Source of the DNA: Cydia pomonella
Taxonomy: Eukaryota; Arthropoda; Insecta; Lepidoptera; Tortricidae
Length of the DNA: 64,000 nucleotides
Direction: 5' to 3'
Assembly (NCBI RefSeq): GCF_033807575.1
Contig: NC_084722.1
Coordinates: 2,598,832 to 2,662,831 of the forward strand
In this document: piece by piece, positions 37,468 through 49,600 of the stretch
Layout: each line of letters opens with the position of its first letter
Position numbering within the stretch: position 1 is the first letter of the stretch
Position numbers and translations under genes: made by a program
Notes under the pieces: model-generated
Seen by the model: only the letters and a program-made list of their open reading frames with translations
Database searches by the model: none
What the model was told of the DNA's origin: nothing

Positions 37468-37980
37468 CTTTTCTTTCTTTTGTTTTTATCTATTTTTTTT
37501 TTAAGAATGGATGCGTTTCATTCATAGACATGATGAGACTACAAAGAGAGTGAGCCTTAAGGTTCTAGAATTTAGCGGGCTTACAGTCAGGCCTAGCTCT
37601 GCACAGCATTCTCAAGTTTAATGACCTCTTTAGATAGACATTCATTACGTTTTGTTATGTCTAGTGGCATTAACCTTCGAGTCAAATAATAACTTATGAT
37701 AATAACGCCTAGTTTTATGCAGTTTTTAGGGACCTGTATGTTCGTAGATAACGGGTTTTATTTGTTATTAAACTTCTTAACGCAATATCGCCCATCGGGC
37801 TTGTACCGGACTTAACATAACCTAGAAATATGACTACTGAGACTTTTGTACTGAAGAAGATCCGTGTACAATAACCGCTCTGGCTAAAAAGTGTATTCAC
37901 TGAAATCGCTATACGTAAATAAACCGGCATTGAGGTAAAAAGATGTAACAAAATGAAAATATGTCAAATAAGTGACTTAC
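37468..37980. other. Non-coding, nothing recognised
   Basis: The minus-strand frame at 37,715-37,951 has no recognisable pattern. If the exon at 37,981 is real, this would be its first intron. Confidence 0.4.
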
Positions 37981-38011
37981 CTTCCGCGTCGGACTTAATT
38001 TGTTTCCCCAT
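37981..38011 (-). CDS. Possible first coding exon of a divergent gene
   Basis: On the minus strand an ATG (38,011-38,009) in a favourable context (GCTATGG) is followed by nine codons, giving MGKQIKSDAE, then a strong donor GTAAGTC (37,980 downward). An upstream, out-of-frame ATG lies at 38,016. A TATAAAA-like string sits about 45 bp further upstream (near 38,040). I could not find the next exon in the window, and ten residues do not identify a family. It may be a real 5' exon of a gene running toward lower coordinates, or coincidence. Confidence 0.25.
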
Positions 38012-39079
38012 AGCATTGACACTTAATAAAACACTATTTTTTATACTGCACTGTATTTAAAGCTCCGTAAGTAGCGTTAAAATAACAAGAAATTATATTG
38101 TTTTCATTATACCACCAATAAACCAAATAAAATAACCAATAAAATAAATAAATAAAATCAATTTTCCTCAATTGTCACTTAGATTTGACGTTTACGTTTG
38201 TGTGTAAAGTTGTGGCACTACTGCGTGAGTCTAGTGGGGACTGCTATTGCCCCTACGGTTTGAAATTCATTTCGTAATATTTATAATTACTGAAATAAAG
38301 TAGTCATATTACAGATTACGATTGATACTTTGCGCGTCATGTCTTTATGTGTGTTAATTAATTTTAATATAACCATATATAAAGCAAAACCATATACGTT
38401 TTGATAATCATATACAATTCAAGCTAACTTTATGAACAGCCACGCATATAGCGTTTCGTTTATGCAGTATGAAATATATACTCTGGCAAACCCACATTGT
38501 CAATAGAAAAAAAGCGCGAAATTTAAATTTTGAATTGAAGACCGTCCCCTCGTGCATTCATTATTCAAATTTGCCAACTTTTTCCACTGACGGAAATGGC
38601 TTGCGAAACTATATTATTCATTTTATATTTTTACGTCAGTATTTTACATATTGTTGCCTTCGCTAGTTTTAAAAATAAATATATTTGGTATGCCCTCTCA
38701 CAATGCACAAAACGTATTGCAGATTGCCAACATAACAAACAAGCGTATTTTTTTTTGTTATTTTTGACATGCTTTTGACAGATAAAAATATACCATGCCT
38801 GAATATGAAGTTGTGATTACATACGTCAGGCTGACGCAACTAGGAACAAAATAAGTTTTGTATGGAACTTGTTTCGCAAATCTTTGCCAACGAAGAAAAA
38901 TAAAACGTCAGTGCTATTTATTCTGTCAAGTTTACATCAAGTCAACTGTCAGCCTAATTGTTTTGTTTGTTATGAAGGCTTCAATGTTTTGTTCGGGTAT
39001 TTCGTGCAATTTCTTTATTATTTAGTGAAAATATCGAAAATAGTGAACCGTGATCAGAGTAAAGAACGAGTTTGTTACA
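38012..39079. other. Intergenic, nothing recognised
   Basis: AT-rich, with two overlapping short frames (38,469-38,778) that have no family pattern. It would be the shared upstream region of the possible divergent exon and the THAP gene. Confidence 0.4.
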
Positions 39080-39673
39080 ATGCCACCGAGAAAACGGTTT
39101 ACTAAGTGTGAAATATGTGGCAAGCGAGCCACTCAAGAAAATCACGAAAAAAGGGATTTTATGGCGAAATTTCCCTTGGATGAAGACCGGTACGTATTGC
39201 TTTAGATACTTTTGACCTTATTTTGGTGCAGCAAGCTTTAAACACATCGAAAATTTGATATTTGATATTATTTTTAGTTGTGAACTAGGGATGTACTAAA
39301 ACTATCGATAATTGTATGTTTATTTGTATATCAGTGTAAGTAATTAAATAAAATATGTGAAATTTCCTGAGAAATTGCATGCAATATGACACAAAATTAA
39401 TTCGTCGAAGATTTTCAGTGGAAAATTATCTATCATCTATTTGATTTGATTTATAGATGCATATTAGCGCTAAATAATCAGTTGATCATCTCATTAGCAA
39501 ACACTTGGAATATAAACTGTACATAACCAAGGCTGTATGTTTTCAGATGCAGGCAGTGGGTTAAATTTGTTGTGAACGAAGACCTGATACATCTTCCCAT
39601 AGAAAAGTTACATTTATTGAAACATGTATCTGCAGATCATTTTGAAAATAGTACTTTTAATAAAAAAAAATAA
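39080..39673 (+). CDS. Small THAP-domain protein or relic (two exons)
   Basis: Exon 1 is 39,080-39,189 and exon 2 is 39,547-39,673, joined by GTACGT...TTTTCAG with the split codon CG|A. The product is 78 residues. It begins MPPRKRFTKCEICGKRATQ and has the THAP layout: C10-x2-C13, FP at 31-32, R37, invariant-type W41, and DHF at 67-69. THAP domains are C2CH zinc-binding DNA-binding modules found in cellular factors and P-element-like transposases. The third zinc ligand is missing: S65 stands where Cys should precede x2-H68. The frame ends in an A-rich run directly after the domain, so there is no effector or transposase region. The start is chosen because it is the first ATG with a THAP-like MPP/R-rich leader. 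It could be a short functional gene, a truncated one, or a transposase relic. The THAP identification is firm; function is not. Confidence 0.65.
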
Positions 39674-40604
39674 AAAAAAAATAGTGAAGGATTTTATAAT
39701 TACAATCTGAGTGTAACGAGGTATTCTAAAATAGAATCCTAGCGTAGTGAGGGATTCAAGTGTTAACGCCTATGGGTGGTATTCCACCTATGCAATTTCT
39801 TTGTCCAATGTGTATTGCGTCTCACATTTTGATTAATGACAGAGTGAGACGCAATGACATTGAACCAAGAAATTGGATAGGTGGAATAAAATATTTTTGC
39901 TACCACGTGATAAATTTACATACTGCTTTTCACATCACCTATGAGGAAATTATTATGGTACAAATAAATAAATAAATTTAATTAATGGTAATTAAATTAA
40001 ATAATTTAACCTAAGAAGTATGCAAAAAGAGGAAAAAAGTGATCTCTCCTAGTAGGGAAAAAAAGTGCTACTTTGATCCTTCCTAGTGGTGAAGAACAAC
40101 AAGGTCTTCTAAAAAAAATCGAGTCCACATTAAGCTCGACCACGTATTAGTCCACTCATAGAACAATCCTCTATATAACATACAACTTAAATGTGGACTC
40201 GATCCTAACTTGATTTCGAGTACAAAATTTGTAGACAAGAGTCTATATTTCAACCCTCCCCATTTTATCGATATCGATAAGAAACGCAAGCGTGTAGCGT
40301 ACTACACTATTTAAATTGCTTATGTTGGTACTATGGTTCTTTGACAGTTCTTTGTCGTACATTTTGGTAATGATTTGCGAAACAAAGGGATTCCACTCGC
40401 TAGTATGGAAGTCCCGTCTCTTAAAACGTAGTGATTATATGCTCTTTGACATACGTTTTATTTGAATATTTGCGACAAGTTATTGCTTGTTCGCACAAAT
40501 TCGGACTATTTGTTTAAAAATGTAATGAAAGTCCACAATAGGATTTGGTCTACTAAAGTGGTCGTTCTATTAATTTAATTGCCTTCACTTTTCTTTCTTT
40601 TCAG
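39674..40604. other. Region between THAP relic and first SLC13 coding exon
   Basis: Contains the MITE at 39,775-39,888 and an inverted ATCGAGTCCACATT/AATGTGGACTCGAT pair (about 40,119 and 40,190). The SLC13 promoter and its first non-coding exon must lie in or beyond this stretch, but I cannot place them. Confidence 0.5.
39775..39888. mobile_element. Foldback MITE family J, copy 1
   Basis: Left arm GGTATTCCACCTATGCAATT, TTGTCCAATGTGTATTGCGT, CTCAC is mirrored by GTGAGACGCAAT...CATTGAACCAAGAAATTGG and ATAGGTGGAATA. A related copy is at 41,364-41,476. Confidence 0.75.
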
Positions 40605-40685
40605 ATGTTTGTGGGAATGTAATCGAAGATATTTCTACGTGTTTTCTAAATTAATACTTCTCATCGGATAACTAAAGCCGCAAAA
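40605..40685 (+). other. SLC13 5' UTR part of second transcript exon
   Basis: A strong acceptor (TTTCTTTCTTTTCAG, ending 40,604) precedes the start codon by 81 nt. This means an upstream non-coding exon exists. A short upstream ATG at 40,605 ends at an early stop after four codons. Confidence 0.7.
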
Positions 40686-43600
40686 ATGTCCAACGGTAAC
40701 GCAGGAGACACCACGAATCACGTGGAAAACGGCATCAATGATGAAATCCGGTAAGTGGAACTCTCCTAAAAAATTACCCATAAATCTCTTAATCTAAGTT
40801 ACATTTGAGATTTTTTCACAGGGAATTTTTACAAATAATGGTAAATAGGTATATTAAGCGCATCATTCTGTAATAAATTTGGCTATAAATATACCTATCA
40901 TTTATTAGGTGTTATACATACATGAATTATTCAATTACCTCATAGAAAAGTATAAATATATTTTTATGCGCAAAGTACTTTAATAATTCTTAAAAATACC
41001 TATAATTCTATTTTTGGACAGGAAAAAATACTACACATATTTTTGAAGCATATGGCAGCAATTCCTGTGTGTGAATTCAGTGCAATGTGAAGCATTTTTA
41101 CATTGCAACTTTATTGCAAACCAAATACTAAATGCTTGGAACAAATTACCCTCAGAAGTTGTGAAGTCTTGTAGTGTGAATCAATTTAAAAACAATCTTG
41201 GTACTCTATTGAAATAGTGAAATCATGCTAAGTGAACTTTGATGTAGACGTACCACCATCAGCTGCCTGTCTAAAACTAGATAATTATAATTAAAATTTT
41301 TGTTATGTGAAATATTGTAAACCTGCTAATTACTAACAAAACCTATAAAAATAATTCCTAAGCATGGTGTTCCTGTTCTTGGTCCAATGTGCATTGCGTC
41401 TCAATCTCTCATTAAGCAAAATGTGAGAAGCAAATACACATTGGACCGAGAAATTGGACAGATGGATTACCACCCTTAGCAACAATAAAAAGACCATCTC
41501 AGTATTTTTTCTTTATCAAGCATCCAAAGCATGCTCTCATAATATTTTCATTTATGCATGCAGTTTTAAATTTCAATATACACACATATTATGTCTTCTT
41601 GTAACCCTTGGTGACTTCGAGCGACAACATGTCAGAAGCAAACCATACAAATCATTCTGCCATTTTTTGTGGGAAGGAAACATGCACACAGTTGCACTTC
41701 TGACTTACTACATACAAAATTGTATCTGTGATATTGACAAAATACTTAAAAAATTACATATGTCAAAGAGAAATCTTGCACACCTCGATTTCTACCACTG
41801 CGCTACCGTCCAGTTGGGCATGTGCTACTGCAGAGGGGTGTGAATGCCGACTCCCTTTTGGTGTTGCTCGAAGCTTTGCGAAGTTTATGAACACCCAACA
41901 AGGAGGTCATTACATTTATTACGAAAAAAGTTGTGACATAGAATACTTTACTACCTATAAATTACATGACTTTGATATACAAAAAAAAAATTACGTAAAT
42001 TAATTAAGTATTCATTTATAAAAAAATAATAAAAAAATTATGTACCATTTAATATTTATGTTGGCACTCTGCTCAGTTCAACTCATTCAAATCAATTTTA
42101 ATATGTATAATAAACTTTTAGAAGAATCAGATGAATTATTAAAAAAAAAAAACAAACCTTTTATTCTCTTTGCTGACTCAATATTTCATCAGCGGGAAGT
42201 AAGAGTTTAAACCTTTTACTCCTTTGACCGCTAAAGAGCTCAAGACACGTGTCAGACACGTGGCTACAGCCCAATATCAATGCTCATTCATTCCGACAAG
42301 GTTCAGAATGACACACCGCACGATTTACGGTTCCCCAGCAGCTTAGTTATAAATAATAAATAAATAAATAAATATTATAGGACATTATTACACAAATTGA
42401 CTAAGTCTCACAGTAAGCTCAATAAGGCTTGTGTTGAGGGTATTTAGACACCGATATATATAATATATAAATATTTATAAATACTTAAATACATAGAAAA
42501 CACCCATGACTCAGGAACAAATATCCATGCTCATCACACGAATAAATGCCCTTACCAGGATTTGAACCCGGGACCATGAGCTTCGTAGGCAGGGTCACTA
42601 CCCACTAGACCAAACCGGTCGTCTAGTTCTCCATACAAACTAGTTACCAAAGCTCGGAACTGGTTTATAAAATACCGATAAATACCGTTTTATTTCGGTT
42701 TTCCTCGTAACTTTTATAAGAATGCGAACGGATTAATAACATAAAACCTAAAAAAAACCGGTTTATTCAACGAGTGACGAAACGGCCAACCGGCCGGGTG
42801 GTGTGCCACGTAAACATACACCGACATAGGAAGAAACCGGTTTTTATTGCTCTAAACCGGTTAATTTGACAAGAACTGTTCTCGTATAAACCAGTTTAAA
42901 AATAACGTTATTTCGAGCCAAAACCGAAATTTAAAGGCTTTGCGCCAAATATATGATAACGGTTTAGAAATTTAACGCGTTTCCGTGCCTTGCTAGTTAC
43001 ACTCTAGTTTTGAAATGACTAGCTAGATTGCTCGGAAACTTTGTATCTACAATAGGATAAGGTATATCTAGTCCTGTAATTAGTTTATGTAGCTTCAGAT
43101 ATCATAGTTAAAAAAATTACAGTGAATTTAAGCTTTTCATACAAAACATTTTTTTGTTCTATTTTTTTTTATAAATTGTAGCTATGTAAACTAATTACAG
43201 GACTAGATATACCTCATGGCATTGTATGTGCTAAGTCTCATTACAATCCAACATATAGTTTTAAAATGAGAACGAAAGTCCGTTTGTATGAGAATGTAAA
43301 CTTTGGCTGAGCTTGCCGGGGACTCTTGAGCATTAAATATTAAATACTTAATTATCACCCAAAGACACTATTTCAGATTTCACTTCACCAGCACATTTTT
43401 TCAGTGTTAACAGCATGTGGCAGGTGTTATAATATTGTTTTCTTTTCCAGCGGCACCACCTACTTCTTTTCCAGACCAAGATCGAGCGCGACGTTGAAGC
43501 AGAGGATACAGCTGTTCTTGTCGATCTATTGGAAGTCTCTGTTGATTGTGCTCACGCCTATTCTTCTGTTGCCGATACCCATTAGGAATAATGAGCCGGT

Positions 43601-46600
43601 AAGTGAAAAGTGAAAGTGAAACACTTTATTCTAGAACCTTTGGTAGGTCAGAAACTATCACAGGTTCTAACCCTACACAAGAAACTCGGCGTTACTGATT
43701 TTTTAAATAATTAAAATACTTATATATCTCCCCGAATACATATGCAACATTATATGAAATAAATTACAGTTTTCTGTAATAAATTATAATATACGCAGTT
43801 ATTATATCTTCCTAAGTGGCCTGGCCTGGGTGGACGCTCGAGTTGGGCGTGCAGCGGGGCGGGGCGTGCGGCGTGCATGTTAAACAAACGCAAAAGTTTA
43901 GGGGCGGCCTTAGTGTAAGGCCTGAGTGGACGCTCTAGTTGGGCGTGCAGCAGGGCGCGGCGTGCGGCGTGCATCTTAAACAAATGCAAACTCATAGAAG
44001 TGACCTTAGTGCACGCTGCTCAAATCGCTTGTGGGCCTGAGTCAGGCCGTCGGGTAAGGGCGTCGCCAGCCGATGGCGCAGGGGGGGGCAAGTTGACTTT
44101 ACCTACTACAATTCATACTTTTCTCATTCTCTATGAATGAGAAAAGTAGGTATGAATTGTAGGTAAAGTCGACAGCACATGAAACCTAAAAATAACCTGG
44201 CATCATACTCCAATGTTAGTTTTATGGTGATATTTGAGCGCTGTAAAACGATACGTGGTGATATTTGAAAAAAAAAGCGGCCAAGTGCGAGTCGGATTCG
44301 TCCATGAAGGGTTCCCTATCATTTATGACGTATTAAAAAAAACTACTTACTAGATCTCATTCAAACCAATTTGCGGTGGAAGTTTGCATGGTAATGTACA
44401 TCATATTTTTTTTTTAATTTTATCATTCTCATCTTATTTTAGAAGTTACAGGGGGGAGACACACATTTTACCAGTTTGGAAGTCTCTCGCGCAAACTATT
44501 CAGTTCAGAAAAAAAATGATATTTGAAACTTCAATATCATTTTTGAAGACCTATCCATAGATATCAATGTTTGTTTTGTTTAAATTTTATGACGTTTTTG
44601 CCATTTGGCTACGGAACCCTAAAAAGCGCTGGTGGCCTAGGGGTACGAGCGTGCGACTTGCAATCCGGAGGTCGCGGATTCAAACCCCGGCTCGTACCAA
44701 TGAGTTTTTCGGAACTTATGTACGAAATATCATTTAATATTTACCAGTCGCTTTTCGGTGACGGAAAACATCGTGAGGAAACCAGACTAATTCTACCAAG
44801 GCCTAGTTTACCCTCTGGGTTGAAAGATCAGATGGCAGTCGCTTTCGTAAAAACTAGTGCCTACGCCAAATCTTGAGATTAGTTGTCCCCAGCTCCCCAA
44901 GCGGGCCCCAGGCTCCCATGAGCCGTGGCAAAATGCCGGGACAATGCGAGGAAGATTTGAGCGTTGTAAAATAAAAAAAAAACAACGGGTACTCCGGAAG
45001 TGCCGGCAGAAGTGAAAACTTGAATAATAACGTTGCGCATTTTTGATATTTTGGAATGGTTAGGGAATAATTTTGCACGAATTGCTTTAATTATCAGTAT
45101 AAAAGTACAATCATTTATGTGGTAAAAAACAATATTCATTTATTGCGCTGTCGTACACAAACATGACAATTTATATTACATTAAAAATTTAACACTTCAG
45201 AACTATTACAATTATTTAACTTAAAAATACACAACGTTAATATTTAAGTTGCGCCGGCGGTCTACTGGCTTCAATGACATTGTAACAGTTTTTCGATCAG
45301 GTCACGTGTCCGTCTTACGAATTTTCAATCTGACGAATCTGTCGGTCACGTCACCTGTCGCGAGTTTAACATTTTTTTCCCCATCACAAAAAGTGCCCAG
45401 CGCCGCTAAAGAAGTTTTCACTTCAAAAATGCTCAAAAACAAGCGTCACCAATTTGTATTTTTGCGTCCAGACCTCCATTTTATCGGTAATAATCAGTGG
45501 TTGAATTTGCCTGGGCCTGGGCCTGCCGCGACACCAAAATCATTAAGACTTAATTAGAGTGACAGAGAAAAATGGCTGCAATTAACGAACTTCGATTTTC
45601 GCGGTTATAGCCCTGATTAGATCGGACAATTTCATCAGATTGGCGAAAAATTGTCTTGTCTGGACACGGGTTCAAGGGCTAGTAAACTTGGGTGCGATCT
45701 TAAATAATACGAATTGCAAAACTAAACTTATCCAAAAATCGGCTAGCTTAAAAAGTCACAAAAATTGCCTCAAAATCGTAAGTCACGCACATGTCACACA
45801 AGAAGGCGAAAAGTCACGAAAAATGTGACTTTTGTGACCATCTGGCAACGCTGAGACAGACGCTAAAACAAAGGCGGCTGTGCGGGGGGCGCGGGCGCCG
45901 CGCGGTTACATGTTGCTTCCCCCCTCCCCCTCTCCGCTTCAACGATAGAGTAGACCAGGCGGAGCGTAGTTGAGCGTTGGGAATATTAGGAGTGGAATTG
46001 GTGAATTCATTCGAGTTTCGACGTACGGGAATGATTGTTCAAGGCTTGAACTTCAAGCAAATCAACTCAAAGACTTAGGACTTTGGTTGTATTATATTTG
46101 GCAACTTTTTTAGAATCTCTAGGGGGGGGGCAGCTGCCCCTCCCAGCCCCCCCTTGGCGACGCCCTTGGGCCTGACGCCACGCTGCACGCCCCGTCGAAC
46201 GCTCCGCTTCGAGCGTCCACTCAGGCCTTACACTTAGTGCACACTGCTCACATCACTTGTGAGCGCGACGCCACGCTGCACGCCCCGTCGAACGCTCCGC
46301 TTCGAGCGTCCACTCAGGCCTTACACTTAGTGCACACTGCTCACATCACTTGTGAGCCCGACGCCACGCTGCACGCCCAACTCGAGCGTCCACCCAGGCC
46401 AGGCCACTTAGGAAGATATAATAACTGCGTATATTATAATTTATTACAGAAAACTGTAATTTATGAGCGTCCACTCAGGCCTTATACTAATGGCCTGTTT
46501 CACAAAGTCCAGGTAAAGTCCTGAATAACCTACTTACCACTTATCTGATGAATAAAGTCAGTGTTAGCGTTTCATAATCTTCAAATACGCTTAACTGGCA

Positions 46601-49600
46601 GATAAAGTGCTAAGTTTTTCAGAAAGTTTTATCTGGCAGTCAATAGATTTGTTAATTAGCTAACCAATACTTTACTTAGACATTGCGAAATAGGCCGTAA
46701 GGCTCCTATAGTACTTATTAAGTTCGATGAAATTTAAATCATGTTCAATTGGTACAGAGTTGCATTTGTTTTGTTTCGTTACATTTTAAGATAATACAAA
46801 ATCAATTCTATTTGCCGCAATGAAGGTTCGAATTACACTGGCAAATAGACTTTATTCTTGTGTGCCTGGGCTTGATACCGGATTTTTATGCCACTCCAGA
46901 GGGAGACTAATGTACATATATAGCGATGTCCCATTCGCACACCAGAGCATGCGGATCCGCATCTACGGCGCATCAAGTAAATTCTTCCATAAACAATTAT
47001 TAAGAAAATCTCTGTAAATAATCCTGTAAACTCCTATTTCTCATTTCAGGCTTTCAAATGCATGTACGTGGTCCTCATAATGGCGACCTATTGGGTCTTA
47101 GAACTCCTGCCTCTCCCCGTGACATCCATGCTGCCCATAGTCCTCTTCCCAACCATGGGCATCCTGGACTCAGACAAGACCTGTGCTGCATACATGAAGG
47201 AGACCAATATGATGTTCATGGGTGGTCTGATGATTGCTGCCGGAGTACAGCATTCGAAGTTACCGAGGAGAGTTGCGTTGTGGACTGTGCAAGTTGTCGG
47301 ATGCTCTCATAGAAGGTAAGATCATCAAAAAAAAAATTCCGGTAGTCCCAGGACTCTCAGGATTATCTTTATCTTAGTGCGATCCCGGTTACATGGTAAG
47401 GACCATGTTGGCTGAACGTTAATTAGAATTGACCATTAACCATTACAAATTGAACCGTAAACTGTAACCGTCCGTTATGGTTTATTTCTGATTAACGTTC
47501 GGCCAACACTGGTAAGGACATACAACTTTTTTATTAACCTATTGACCGCCACAGTCGGCTCTGGCCGTCATCGGAAAGTCTTGTCAAGGACGCCAACGTC
47601 GGCTACAGCCGACAGCTTCGCCAATTGAATAGGAAATTTCGCGGAACTCCATAAAGTTCAGTTTCGCTTAAATAATCGCGTGTGCCTGGCGTCCGGGGCG
47701 CGGCATATTCCTTCGCCGTCTGGCGTTCAAGAGGCTAACCTATCCCAGTAATTAGCTTTGGTAACCTATCCCAGTAATTAGCTTTGGCATTGGTTTGACT
47801 TCCAAAGGGAGCGTGCGCGTTGGAGGGTCTGCCATCTTGTGGCCTGAATCGGAAACATAAACATATATGTTAACACTTCACGCCAAAGCAAGTGTTGCCA
47901 TCTACCGTTCTCGTACGTTTTCTTGTGCATAGTAGGTTCTGCCATCTTGTGGGCTACATTGGAAGCATAAACTTCTCGTTGGATATTGGAAGCATAAACC
48001 AATAATATGACGACCGGTCTGGCCTAGTGGGTAGTGACCCTGCCTACGAAGCTGATGGTCCCGGGTTCAAATCCTGGTAAGGTCATGTATTCGTGTGATG
48101 AGCATGGATATTTGTTCCGAGTCATGGGTGTTTTCTATGTATTTAAGTATATATAAATATTTCTATATTATATATATATCGTTGTGTAAGTACCCTCAAC
48201 ACAAGCCTTATTGAGCTTACTGTGGGACTTTGTCAATTTGTGTAATAATGTCCTATAATATTTATTTATTAAAATATTTATGTAATATATATGTACGGAT
48301 ATTCATTACTTAAACACTATTCACAGCGATTACAATAGTGTAGGTACGTCAGCAGTAGATAGCTCAGTTGGAATACTACGCGGCAGACCGTACGGCGGGG
48401 TCGGCATATTATATAATAACAAACTAAAAGTAGTTTCGATAGACTGTGACTCGCCGAGACTCTGCGCTATAGAAATAAGTACCTCCGACGCCACCACTTT
48501 ACTTATTATAACGGTCTATATGCCTACGGCTAGTGTTGATAACTTCCCGGAATACTGCGAATTATTAGGCAAAATACACTCCATAATTGAAGACCGATCC
48601 ACGACCGACTGCTTAGTATTAGGGGATTTTAACGCGGACCCTGCGCACCGTTTTGGACACGAATTGGAGATGTTTTGTTCAGAATACAACCTCAAATACG
48701 TAGATAAACTTCTACTACCGCGAGACACATACTCATACGTCAGTGACGCGCATAACACTACGAGCTGGCTCGACCACTGCCTAGCGACTGAAAGTGTGTT
48801 CGAAGCGATAACTGCATTATCCATAGACCTAATTGTCGACTGGACTGACCACCGACCTATATACGTCGAGTTGAAGTTGGACTCCTTGACCTCAAGTAAC
48901 AATGCACACAATATAAAACCACCCCATTGGAACTGGAAATCATGTACAGCAGCGCAAATTAAAAAATACGCGAGTGCGGTCGACAACGGTGTTTATCAAT
49001 TAATGGCGCAAAAAATGGACATGGAAATACCAACCAATATTGATTATTGCTATAAAAAGATAGTGTCGATAATGCAAAACGGATCTCGAGTGGCTTCAAA
49101 CAAACGTAAGAATACGCTCAAGAAGAAAAACATGTCAATTCCGGGTTGGAGTAAATATGTAGCAGAAAAATATGCCGCGTCTAGACACGCATTATGTCTA
49201 TGGCACCAAGCCGGTTGTCCTGATACAGGTGAAGCGGCCGAGCGACGTAAACAATGCCGAGCGCAATTCAAATCTGCATTACGTAATTGTCAAAATAAGC
49301 ATGAGCAAATAGTAATGGATAATATTGCGAATGAAATGAAGCATAAACATTTTGGCAAGTTTTGGCAACGTGTAAATAAAATTTTAAAACCCACATCGAG
49401 CTTCCCCTCGCATATAGATGGACGGACGGACGACGGCGACATAGCAGAAGTTTTTAGCAAGCTATTCACCCAACAGAAACCTTCAGTAACGTACCAGGCC
49501 CAAGAGGAAGTCGACGACGGCCTTATATTACTTACGATAACGTCAAAAGACATCGCGAAAGCACTCAAACATATGACGCGCGGGAAGTCTCCCGGGTTAG

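Noticed and set aside
41454..42003. Overlapping plus-strand frames in SLC13 intron 1 as extra exons
   Set aside because: No splice-site support, no family similarity, and the spliced SLC13 frame is complete without them.
48520..48986. Minus-strand 156-codon frame opposite the LINE
   Set aside because: It is a shadow of the strongly supported plus-strand LINE frame.
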